Shown one piece after another: positions 22,940 through 32,430 of a DNA stretch of 64,000 nucleotides; positions within the stretch are counted from its first letter, which is position 1, and each line of letters starts with the position of its first letter. Under the pieces are notes generated by a model, which was not told where the DNA came from, searched no databases, and worked only from the letters and a program-made list of their open reading frames with translations. This stretch comes from Anaeramoeba ignava (Eukaryota; Metamonada; Anaeramoebidae): positions 62,001-126,000 of the forward strand of contig JAPDFW010000130.1 of the NCBI GenBank assembly GCA_028826165.1. The letters are read 5' to 3'. Made by a program: the position numbers and the translations under genes.

Positions 22940-25900
22940 ATGACTTCAAAAGGTATTGTTCAAGCTTTTGAAACTTCAGATTCTTCAGCAATTCAACAAT
23001 TTTTTAAAAAAAATTCTGGAAAAATTAATGAAAAAGATGTAAAAATAAAAAATAAAAAATCAAAATAAAAATTAAAATTTAAAATTTAAAATTAAAATTC
23101 AAAAAAAAAAAAACACAAATAGGAACCTTTTGTAAATAAATCTTAATTTAAATCTATTATAGAAAACAAAATTTAAAAAAGATTTTTGTTTTTGTTTTTC
23201 AAATTTAATAGAAATTTACTCCTCTTCATTATGCTGTTAAATTTCATTGTACACCTCAAGTATTTTCAACACTTATTGATTTAAAAGCAAATCCAAATGA
23301 AACAAATGTTTGATTTATTTTATTATTTTTATTCAAAATTTATTTTATTATTTTATTATTTTATTTGTTAGTCTGTAAATAATTTTAAAAGAAAAATAAT
23401 ATAGTTTCTAAATAATTAAAATTTAATTAAAATTTAAGAGTGTAAATTTTTTTTTTAAATTTAATTTAATTTAATTTAATTTCCATATTTATTATATTGA
23501 TTAGGGAAATACCCCAATTATGTATTTGATGATGGAAAATCTTGATATTGATATTTTGAAAATCCTTCTTAAAGGAGATATTAACTTTAGTATCAAAAAT
23601 GTAAAAAAAAAAATTAATAAAAATAATTCAATCCAAAAAACAAAATTTAATTTCTTATCAAAAAAAAAAAAAAAAAAAGAATGTAAAACCCTTTTTTTTC
23701 CAATAGATTTATCATTTTAAAAAAAAAAAAGATTAAATCTTAATTTATATTTTTATTCCAAATTTCGAAAGTTTGATTATGATTATTTTGATTACATTTT
23801 CAAAATGGATTTAGAAGAAAAAGTTTTTGAATTATTTTTTGATGCAAGAACAAAAACAACTTTGGAAAATCAACCCGAATTTGTAAAATGATCCATTTTC
23901 TTTTCATTTTTACAATTAATATACATTAATCTTTTTCTTTTTTTTTTAATTTTGATTTTAATTTTAGGCTTCTTTATTAGAAAAAGCAATTAAACATGAA
24001 AGATCTGAATCAATTTTGGATTTAATTTATAAATCTCTTAAAAAACCTGCAAATGAATACAAATCTTATGTAAAAGAAAATTCATAAATATTTATATTTT
24101 TTTGGATTAATTGAAAAAATTTTTTGATTAGATTGTAAATTTTGTTTGTAATTTTTAATAATAATAATAATAATTTTATTATAATTTTATTAGGATAATA
24201 CTTTATTGCATTATGCTGTTCATTATAATGCTCCAATAAATTTCGTTAAAACTTTATTAAGTGGATTTGATCCAAATGTTCTTAATGTATAATAAAAAAA
24301 ATTAATCAAAAAAAAAAAGTATTGATTAATTTAATTTCTTTTTAGAATGTAAAAAATATTAAATTCAATAAGAAAATAATTTTAATTTTTAATCTTAATC
24401 TTTAATTTTTATAGTTGGTTTGTTTATTATTTTTTAAATAAAATATTCTTTTTGATCTAAAATTTATCATAATTTAGGATGAAACCCCTTTTCATTTTGC
24501 TGTTGCAAATGGAGCTTCACTTGAGCTTTTGAAATTGTTAATTGATGCTGGTGCTGATACTTCTCTTACAAATGTTAGAATTGGGAAAAAAAATAATTTA
24601 GGAAAGAATTTGTTTTAATATTTTTATTTTCTAATAGAAAGTAAAAAAAATTTAATTTAATTTAATTTAATTTAAATTCCAATTCTCTTATTAATTTTAT
24701 TTTGAATTTTTTTTTTAGGAAGTAATTTTTTTAAAATTAGTTTTAAAAGAAAATATCTTCTTTTAAAAATATTTTAATTAGGGTATTGGAGCAATAAGCT
24801 TTGCTATTCAAAACGATTCTGAAGAAATTGTTAAATTACTTTATGATTCAGGAACAGAAATTAAGATTGTAATGATCATTTTCAAATGTTTTCTTTTCTT
24901 TTGAAAAAAAAATATATAAATCTAATAAAACATTTTTAATAAATAAAGAGTGACCATGAATTTATTGATTTAATCGCAAAATCAAAAATTGAAATTATCA
25001 AATTATTACTTGAACATAAAGCGAATCCAAATGGAACAAGAGATGCTTGGGGAAAAGTAAACAAAAAAACAAAACAAAAAACAAAAAATATTTATATTTA
25101 TATTTATATTTTGATTATTTATAAAATTTTTAAAGCATCAATCACCTTTGACTCAAGCAATAACAAGAGGATATGATTTTGTAAAATTATTACTTGAAAA
25201 TGGAGCAGATCCAAATTTACCAGTAATTAATATAAAAAATATATTTATAAATAAATATTTAAAATATTAATATAAATAAAAGGTTGTAAATTTTGATTGA
25301 TATTAAATTTCTGTTTTTAGTTTCTTCTTTTTTTATATATAATTTAATTATATTGATATTTTATAAATTAAGGGAGAATCATTTGCAATACATCATGCAG
25401 CAACTTCTCGTAACAAAGATATAATTTCTTTACTTTTAATTCATGGAGCTAATTCAATGTCTTTGGATGTATTTCATAAAATTAATTAATCAAAAAAGGA
25501 ATAAAAATTTTTTTTTATTAATCAAAATGATAAATAAACTAGAATGTAAAATTTAAAAAAAGAGAAAGAGAAAGAAATTTAATTTTAATTTTTATTTTTA
25601 TTTTTATGTTATTAGAAAGTATTTTAAAATATTCCAAAAAAAAAACATTAAATTAATATTTCCTTTTTTAGGGAAATTCTCCGCTTTGTACTCTTTTAGA
25701 AAATCCTTATGAAATTGTTGGAGCTCTTGAAGTGCTTCTTGATTCAGGTGTTGATGTGAATCATATTAATGTAATATATATATATATATATATATAATAT
25801 AAATAATATTTTTCTATTAGTTGGAAATTAATTGGAACATTTTATATTCTTCTTTTTTACTTTTTATTTTTAATTAGAATTCTGTAAAATATTTTGATTT

Positions 25901-26820
25901 TAAAAGGAAATTTCCCAAAAGAAAATTAAGTAAATTCTTTTCTTTGTTTTTTAGGGAAAAAAACCTTTAGGTATTTTTCTATCAAGAGTACAAAGGAATA
26001 TGTCACCTTCTCAAATGCAAGTTTTACATCATTTACTTAGTTATGGTGCAGATCCAGAAGATTTAACAGTATAATTTTAATTACAATTTTAATTTTCAAA
26101 ACGAATTTTAAATTAAAAATGAAACTGTTTTTGTTTTTTTAGGATTTTTTAAATTATGAACCAATTAAACAAATTTATGATAAAATCACAGCACTTCCAA
26201 AATCTATTATGGGTATTTATGAAAGAAAAGAAGGATGCGATATTGAATTCCCATTTTTCGAAAAACAATATAATCTTCATAAACAATTTTTATATGCAAG
26301 AATTGGCAAAGATTTGACAGATAATTTAAAAGCAATTTTAACTGAGTTTTCTGAGAAACAAGTGGCAACTTTTATTGCATGGATTTATGGCAAATGTTTA
26401 CCATCAGAAAACTATCAAGAAATGAAAGAAATGATGGTTCAATTAGGAATAAATGATTTTTATCTTCATACTGGAGCAAAAGGAGTAGGAGAAGCATTTG
26501 CCAAAATGTATGAAGATAAAGATTCAATGGATTTCACAATCATTGTTGATGGTAAAGAAATTCTTGCTCATAAAATTATCTTGATGGCTAGAAGTGATTT
26601 ATATCGAGGAATGTTTGTCAGTGTTCAGGATGATTCGAATAAAGTTAATGATTACAGTGGAAAATCTTTTGAAGCTGTTAATTCTGTTGTTAAGTTTCTT
26701 TATACTAATTTGCTTGATGAAAAATTATCAAATAAAGTTATTCAAGAATTATCTGATGCTGAAGATTATTACCAAATAATTAATTCAAATTTAAAAGAAC
26801 AACTTCCAAAAAAAAAATAA
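22940..26820 (+). CDS. Ankyrin-repeat/BTB protein with one-codon microexons
   Basis: Fourteen main exons, all phase 0: 22940-23038, 23212-23307, 23505-23600, 23772-23882, 23968-24069, 24194-24286, 24478-24573, 24782-24868, 24949-25056, 25136-25222, 25373-25468, 25672-25770, 25955-26068 and 26143-26820. Most middle exons are one ankyrin repeat (29-38 codons), starting at the GxTPL turn and ending in GADxN. Thirteen AG..GT-bounded microexons (3, 6 or 9 nt) lie in nine of the gaps and supply the missing turn residues, giving about 669 aa. The last exon holds a degenerate BTB-like part and then a clear BTB (DFTIIVDGKEILAHKIIL, SFEAVNSVVKFLYT). Proteins of this type are often Cullin-3 adaptors or scaffolds; that role is inferred. 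Confidence 0.85.
23123..23131 (+). other. 9-nt microexon (Glu-Pro-Phe)
   Basis: Bounded by ..aaatag and gtaaat. It splits a 173-bp gap into introns of 84 and 80 bp and joins INEKD to KFTPLHYA as INEKD-EPF-KFTPLHYA. Confidence 0.6.
23372..23441 (+). other. Two 3-nt microexons (TCT 23372-23374, AGT 23439-23441)
   Basis: Each lies between AG and GTAAAT. The three introns formed are 64, 64 and 63 bp. They give NPNETN-S-S-GNTPIMY, a normal ankyrin hairpin. For AGT an alternative acceptor two bases later would leave a 1-nt exon. Confidence 0.6.
23680..23682 (+). other. 3-nt microexon (AAT, Asn)
   Basis: AG|AAT|GTAAAA after a long A-run, which is a weak acceptor context. It splits a 171-bp gap into 79 and 89 bp. 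Confidence 0.45.
24132..24134 (+). other. 3-nt microexon (ATT, Ile)
   Basis: TTAG|ATT|GTAAAT. Flanking introns are 62 and 59 bp. It gives YKSY-I-DNTLLHYA. Confidence 0.65.
24346..24417 (+). other. Two 3-nt microexons (AAT 24346-24348, TTG 24415-24417)
   Basis: TTTAG|AAT|GTAAAA and ATAG|TTG|GTTTGT. Introns are 59, 66 and 60 bp. The joined reading is DPNVLN-N-L-DETPFHFA. Confidence 0.65.
24638..24721 (+). other. Two 3-nt microexons (AAA 24638-24640, GAA 24719-24721)
   Basis: AATAG|AAA|GTAAAA and TTTAG|GAA|GTAATT. Introns are 64, 78 and 60 bp. The joined reading is SLTN-K-E-GIGAISFA. Confidence 0.65.
25282..25284 (+). other. 3-nt microexon (GTT, Val)
   Basis: AAAAG|GTT|GTAAAT. Introns are 59 and 88 bp. 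It gives DPNLP-V-GESFAIHHA. Confidence 0.55.
25543..25618 (+). other. Two 3-nt microexons (AAT 25543-25545, AAA 25616-25618)
   Basis: ACTAG|AAT|GTAAAA and TTAG|AAA|GTATTT. Introns are 74, 70 and 53 bp. The joined reading is SMSLD-N-K-GNSPLCTL. Confidence 0.65.
25878..25883 (+). other. 6-nt microexon (AATTCT, Asn-Ser)
   Basis: ATTAG|AATTCT|GTAAAA. Introns are 107 and 71 bp. The joined reading is VNHIN-NS-GKKPLGIF. Confidence 0.65.
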
Positions 26821-26973
26821 TTTGGAATTTTGGATTTTTTTATTTTTTTTTTTGAAAGAAAAAGAAAAAGGAAAAGAAAAAAGAAAAAAGAAAAAAGAAA
26901 AAGAAAAAAGAAAAAAGAAAAAAGAAAAAAGTGGAATGAATCAAAGAAAAAAGAAAAAAATTTTTTTTTTTGC

Positions 26974-27876
26974 TCATTTTTTTTCTTGGCAACTATGAGC
27001 CCATTTAATATATTCTTTCAAATCAAGTTTTCCATCTTTGTTTTCATCAAATTTATCAAAAATTTCTTTAACTACAGCATCATCAAGTTTGAAAAAGGCT
27101 TTCAATTCTTCAGGTTGAAGAAATCCATCTTTATTAGTATCTGCTTTGTCAAACACTTTCTTTGCTTGTAATTCCTTTTTCATTGCTTTGTATTCATCAA
27201 AATCAAGTTTTCCATCTTTATTAACATCATAAACATCAAAAAGTTCTTTAATTTTAGCATCATCAAATCCAGTGAAAGCTTTCATTTCTTCAGGTTGAAG
27301 GAATCCATCTTTATTAGTATCAATGATATCAAAGAAGTATTTAAGAAGTTCATCCATTCTCCAAATAGCATATTCTTTGAAATCAAGTTTTCCATCCTTA
27401 TCAGCATCATATTTCTCAAAAATACCAGTAACATCTTCCAATCCGTGATATTTCTTAACTTCATCTGGTTGAAGGAATCCATCTTTATTCAAATCAGCTT
27501 CATTGAATTCTTCCTTCAATTTATGGAAATGTCTCCAATGTGAATATTCATCAATTTCCAAAACTCCATCTTTATTCCAATCTGCTTTTGCAAAAATTGC
27601 TTTAACTGTTTCATCATCAAGTTTGAAATATGCTTTTAATTCTTCTGGTTGAATTTTTCCATCTTTGTTTGTATCAACTTTCTCAAATTCTGTTTTCAAA
27701 AGCCAATTAGAATATTCATAAAAACCCAATTTTCCATCTTTGTTTGCATCAAATTTCTCAAGTATTTCTTTAACTGCTGCATCATCTAATTTGAAAAATG
27801 TTTTAATTTCTTCTGCTTGAAGGAATCCATCTTTATTAGTATCTGCTGATTTGAAATTTCTGAAAAATTCACACAT
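26974..27876 (-). CDS. Ten-EF-hand calcium-binding protein D (inverted copy)
   Basis: Intronless, 300 aa, with ten complete loops: DTNKDGFLQAEE, DANKDGKLGFYE, DTNKDGKIQPEE, DWNKDGVLEIDE, DLNKDGFLQPDE, DADKDGKLDFKE, DTNKDGFLQPEE, DVNKDGKLDFDE, DTNKDGFLQPEE and DENKDGKLDLKE. It is closest to gene C: same DWNKDG loop 4, same SHWRHFHKLKEEFNEADLNK linker and near-identical 5' flank. It faces the ankyrin-BTB gene, with 153 bp between the two stop codons. Calcium binding is inferred from the loops. Confidence 0.9.
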   Translation of the reverse strand: MCEFFRNFKSADTNKDGFLQAEEIKTFFKLDDAAVKEILEKFDANKDGKLGFYEYSNWLLKTEFEKVDTNKDGKIQPEELKAYFKLDDETVKAIFAKADWNKDGVLEIDEYSHWRHFHKLKEEFNEADLNKDGFLQPDEVKKYHGLEDVTGIFEKYDADKDGKLDFKEYAIWRMDELLKYFFDIIDTNKDGFLQPEEMKAFTGFDDAKIKELFDVYDVNKDGKLDFDEYKAMKKELQAKKVFDKADTNKDGFLQPEELKAFFKLDDAVVKEIFDKFDENKDGKLDLKEYIKWAHSCQEKK

Positions 27877-28000
27877 TTTCTTTTAAATTTGATTTGAAGA
27901 AAAATGAAATGATATTTTTTATTATTTTTTTTTGCTTTTAAATTCTTTTTTTGCCTTCTTTTCCTTTTTTTTTTTTTTGATCAAAACATTTTAATTTTGA
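27877..28000 (-). promoter_or_regulatory. EF-hand family upstream box, gene D
   Basis: Reverse complement of the gene C flank: the gaaggcaaaaaaagaattta box lies at about 27940-27960, followed by the ttcttcaaatcaaatttaaa leader up to the ATG at 27876. Confidence 0.65.
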
Positions 28001-28129
28001 TTTTAATTTTCAATTTTATTTTTAATTGGAAAAAATTTTTCTTTTTTTTTTGCTTTTTTGGGGAGTTTGATGAAAGTATTTTTTTTTTTCTTTTTAATTA
28101 AAATTTTTTAAAAGAAATTTGATCAAAAT

Positions 28130-28930
28130 TAAAAATCAATAAAACTATTCATGATAAATTTAAAAACAAAAATTAATTTAAATATTAATTTAATTCTATT
28201 AATATTTTTGATATTTTTTTAATTAATATTTTTAATAATAAATTTATCAAAAATAAAAGAAGTAAATTATATAATTTAATAATAAATTTATTTATTCAAT
28301 TAATTTAGAAATAAAACTAATTTAAATATTAATTTAATCATATTAATATTTTTGATATTTTTTATATTAATATTTTTAATAATAAATTTATCAAAAATAA
28401 AAGAAGTAAATTATATAATTTAATAATAAATTTATTTATTCAATTAATTTGGAAATAAAAACTAATTTAAATATTAATTTAATTCTATTAATATTTTTGA
28501 TATTTTTTTAATTAATATTTTTAATAATAAATTTATCAAAAATAAAAGAAGTAAATTATATAATTTAATAATAAATTTATTTATTCAATTAATTTAGAAA
28601 TAAAACTAATTTAAATATTAATTTAATCTATTAATATTTTTGATATTTTTTTAATTAATATTTTTAATAATAAATTTATCAAAAATAAAAGAAGTAAATT
28701 ATATAATTTAATAATAAATTTATTTAATTATTTAATTTAGAAACAAAAACTAATTTAAATATTAATTTAATCCTATTAATATTTTTGATATTTTCAAAAA
28801 AGGAAAAAAGGAAAAAAGGAAAAAAAGGAAAAAGTCCACTTTTTAAAAAAAGTGTTTATTTACTTAATTTAAAAATAAAAACTAATTTAAATATTAATTT
28901 AATTCTATTAATATTTTTGATATTTTTTTA
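28130..28930. repeat. About six tandem copies of a 130-148-bp A/T repeat
   Basis: Each copy begins near aaactaatttaaatattaat (about 28162, 28310, 28451, 28595, 28741 and 28870). Each continues with attaatatttttgatatttt, and most carry aaaataaaagaagtaaatta. The fifth copy is broken by an aaaaaggaaaaaagg insertion with aagtccacttttt. No gene is visible between 28000 and 29087. Confidence 0.75.
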
Positions 28931-29087
28931 AATAAAAAGTTGTCGTATTTTATTTTATTTTTATTTTTGTTTTTGGAATAAAAAAAATGATCAAATTTTA
29001 AATTTTCAATTTTCAATTTTCAATTTGCTTTTTATTTTATTTTCAATTTGTTTTTTTATTTTGTTTTTAATTTAAATCATTTCTGAA

Positions 29088-31157
29088 ATGCTCACAGAGG
29101 ATTATTGGGAAGATCTGCTTAATGTTGATGAAGATAGAGATTCTAGTCAATATCTAGTTGAGTTACGTCAATTATTTCAATCCAAAAACAAAACCATTTT
29201 TGTTCCAAATGATTCCCAATCAAAAAGATTCACAAATCATGATTATTTTAACACAGAAAAAGTTGATAATAAAGATGAACCCAAATCAAATCAATTTATC
29301 TCAGAAATTGAATTAACTGAAGAAAATGAAGAGATTGAATTAACTCAAGAAAATGAAGAGATTGAATTAACTGAAGAAAATGAAGAAACTCAAGAAATTC
29401 AATTCAGAAACAAAACCATTTTTGTTCCAAATGATTCCCAATCAAAAAGATTCACAAATCATGATTATTTTAACACAGAAAAAGTTGATAATAAAGATGA
29501 ACCCAAATCAAATCAATTTATCTCAGAGATTGAATTAACTGAAGAAAATGAAGAGATTGAATTAACTCAAGAAAATGAAGAGATTGAATTAACTGAAGAA
29601 AATGAAGAGATTGAATTAACTCAAGAAACTGAAGAGATTGAATTAACTGAAGAAAATGAAGAAACTCAAGAAATTCAATTCAGAAACAAAAACATTTTTG
29701 TTCCAAATGATTCTCAATCAAAAAGATTCACAAATCATGATTATTTTAACACAGAAAAAGTTGGTAATAAAGATGAACCCAAATCAAATCAATTTATCTC
29801 AGAAATTGAATTAACTCAAGAAAATCAAGAGATTGAATTAACTGAAGAAAATGAAGAGATTGAATTAACTCAAGAAATTGAAGAGATTGAATTAACTGAA
29901 GAAACTGAAGAAACTCAAGAAATTCAATTCAGAAACAAAACCATTTTTGTTCCAAATGATTCCCAATCAAAAAGATTCACAAATCATGATTATTTTAACA
30001 CAGAAAAAGTTGGTAATAAAGATGAACCCAAATCAAATCAATTTATCTCAGAGATTGAATTAACTGAAGAAAATGAAGAGATTGAATTAACTCAAGAAAA
30101 TGAAGAGATTGAATTAACTGAAGAAATTGAAGAGATTGAATTAACTGAAGAAACTGAAGAAACTCAAGAAATTCAATTCAGAAACAAAACCATTTTTGTT
30201 CCAAATGATTCCCAATCAAAAAGATTCACAAATCATGATTATTTTAACACAGAAAAAGTTGGTAATAAAGATGAACCCAAATCAAATCAATTTATCTCAG
30301 AGATTGAATTAACTGAAGAAAATGAAGAAACTCAAGAAATTCAATTCAGAAACAAAACCATTTTTGTTCCAAATGATTCTCAATCAAAAAGATTCACAAA
30401 TCATGACTATTTTAACACAGAAAAAGTTGATAATAAAGGTCTTTTTGGCGATTCTGATTTAGTTAGTGTAATTGATGTCAAACAAGTTCCAAATCCAAAT
30501 CAAGTTCCAAATCCAAATCGAAAAGTTTCAAATCCAAATCAAGTTTCAAATCCAAATCGAAAAGTTCCAAATCTAAATCAAGTTTCAAATCCAAATCGAA
30601 AAGTTCCAAATCTAAATCAAGTTCCAAATCCAAATCGAAAAGTTTCAAATCCAAATCAAGTTCCAAATCTAAATCGAAAAGTTCCAAATCCAAATCAAGT
30701 TACAAATCTAAATCGAAAAGTTACAAATCCAAAAAGACAAAATCCAAGAAACCAAAATATAAAAAAAAGAACCAAAAGAAAAGTTCAACCTGTAACAAAC
30801 AAAACTGGAAAAAGGATCAAAAACAGAAAAACTGGAAAAAGAAACGGAAAAAGAATTGGATTCCAACTTGACCAATTATGTGGGAAATATCCTCAATTTT
30901 TTGATGGATGGAAACCAAATACATTTCAAAATTTCAAAAAATATGGGGAAGTTCCTGATCAAGTTTGCTTCAAAAATGAAGTTATTAATCTTTTAATAAC
31001 AAACTCAAAACGTTCTAATTTGAGAAACAAAAGGAGATATGTTATAAAAATTCTTGAAGAGAAAATGGGGTTGAAAAATAAACACCCTTATATTCATGGA
31101 AAAATTATCAGAGTTAAAGAAATCAAAAATCAAAATTCAAATTCAAATCAAATCTAA
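29088..31157 (+). CDS. Repeat protein of unknown function with basic C-terminal region
   Basis: Intronless, 689 aa, not recognised. N-terminal 30 residues: MLTEDYWEDLLNVDEDRD.. Then six near-identical blocks (starting near 29187, 29407, 29685, 29932, 30180 and 30350). Each has the core NKTIFVPNDSQSKRFTNHDY, FNTEKV and NKDEPKSNQF, followed by a variable number of acidic EIELTEENE units. Next comes a basic Asn-Pro section of about 13-residue QVPNPNRKVSNPN repeats (30480-30730). A Lys/Arg-rich C-terminus (about 30750-31130) is the only non-repetitive part and might bind nucleic acid. The acidic-then-basic layout and low copy divergence suggest recent internal expansion. No signal peptide or membrane segment. 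Confidence 0.75.
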   Translation: MLTEDYWEDLLNVDEDRDSSQYLVELRQLFQSKNKTIFVPNDSQSKRFTNHDYFNTEKVDNKDEPKSNQFISEIELTEENEEIELTQENEEIELTEENEETQEIQFRNKTIFVPNDSQSKRFTNHDYFNTEKVDNKDEPKSNQFISEIELTEENEEIELTQENEEIELTEENEEIELTQETEEIELTEENEETQEIQFRNKNIFVPNDSQSKRFTNHDYFNTEKVGNKDEPKSNQFISEIELTQENQEIELTEENEEIELTQEIEEIELTEETEETQEIQFRNKTIFVPNDSQSKRFTNHDYFNTEKVGNKDEPKSNQFISEIELTEENEEIELTQENEEIELTEEIEEIELTEETEETQEIQFRNKTIFVPNDSQSKRFTNHDYFNTEKVGNKDEPKSNQFISEIELTEENEETQEIQFRNKTIFVPNDSQSKRFTNHDYFNTEKVDNKGLFGDSDLVSVIDVKQVPNPNQVPNPNRKVSNPNQVSNPNRKVPNLNQVSNPNRKVPNLNQVPNPNRKVSNPNQVPNLNRKVPNPNQVTNLNRKVTNPKRQNPRNQNIKKRTKRKVQPVTNKTGKRIKNRKTGKRNGKRIGFQLDQLCGKYPQFFDGWKPNTFQNFKKYGEVPDQVCFKNEVINLLITNSKRSNLRNKRRYVIKILEEKMGLKNKHPYIHGKIIRVKEIKNQNSNSNQI

Positions 31158-32430
31158 ATTTCAATTCAATTAGAAATTGAAATCAAAAATAAGAGTTTAA
31201 ATCTCAATTCAATTAGAAATTGAAATCAAAAATCAGAGTTTAAATTCAAAATCAGAGTTTAAATTTCAATTCAATTAGAAATTGAAATCAAAAATAAGAA
31301 TTTAAATTCAAAAATAAGAATTTAAATTTCAATTCAATTAGAAATTGAAATCAAAAATAAGAGTTTAAATTTCAATTCAATTAGAAATTGAAATCAAATA
31401 TCAGAGTTTAAATTCTAAATCAGAATTTAAATTTCAATTCAATTAGAAATTGAAATCAAAAATAAGAATTTAAATTTCAATTTAAATAGAAATTGAAATC
31501 AAAAATAAGAATTTAAATTCTAAATAAGAATTTAAATTTCAATTCAATTAGAAATTGAAATCAAAAATCAGAATTTAAATTTCAATTCAATTAGAAATTG
31601 AAATCAAATATCAGAATTTAAATTTCAATTCAATTAGAAATTGAAATCAAAAATAAGAATTTAAATTTCAATTTAAATAGAAATTGAAATCAAAAATAAG
31701 AATTTAAATTTCAATTCAATTAGAAATTGAAATCAAAAATAATAATTTAAATTTCAATTTAAATAGAAATTGAAATCAAATATCAGAGTTTAAATTCTAA
31801 ATCAGAATTTAAATTTCAATTCAATTAGAAATTGAAATCAAAAATAATAATTTAAATTTCAATTCAATTAGAAATTGAAATCAAAAATAAGAGTTTAAAT
31901 TCTAAATCAGAATTTAAATTTCAATTCAATTAGAAATTGAAATCAAATATCAGAATTTAAATTTCAATTTAAATAGAAATTGAAATCAAAAATAATAGTT
32001 TAAATTTCAATTCAATTAGAAATTGAAATCAAAAATAAGAGTTTAAATTTCAATTCAATTAGAAATTGAAATCAAAAATAATAGAAATTGAAAAAAAAAT
32101 TTAAATTTCAATTTAAATAGAAATTGAAATCAAATATCAGAGTTTAAATTCTAAATCAAATTTAAATTTCAATTCAATTAGAAATTGAAATCAAAAATAA
32201 TAGTTTAAATTTCAATTCAATTAGAAATTGAAATCAAAAATAAGAGTTTAAATTCTAAATCAGAATTTAAATTTCAATTCAATTAGAAATTGAAATCAAA
32301 AATAAGAATTTAAATTTCAATCCAATTTAAATTGAAATTCAAAATCAAAATCAAAATCAAATTTAAATTTCAATTCAATTAGAAATTGAAATCAAAATAT
32401 TCAAATTTAAATTCAAAATCAAGAATTTAA
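31158..32430. repeat. Tandem palindromic repeat array, unit about 40-45 bp
   Basis: About 25 copies of a unit whose core atttcaattcaattagaaat continues to tgaaat, so that atttcaatt and aattgaaat can pair around a short loop. Copies are joined by caaaaataagagtttaa or caaatatcagaatttaa. The array starts directly after the stop codon of the repeat-protein gene. Confidence 0.75.

Noticed and set aside
23520..23720. Separate small gene starting at ATG 23520
   Set aside because: It is the third main exon of the ankyrin-BTB gene read on into its intron.
31158..32430. CRISPR-like array of short palindromic repeats
   Set aside because: No unique spacers (the spacers are themselves repeats), no cas genes, and clearly eukaryotic context.
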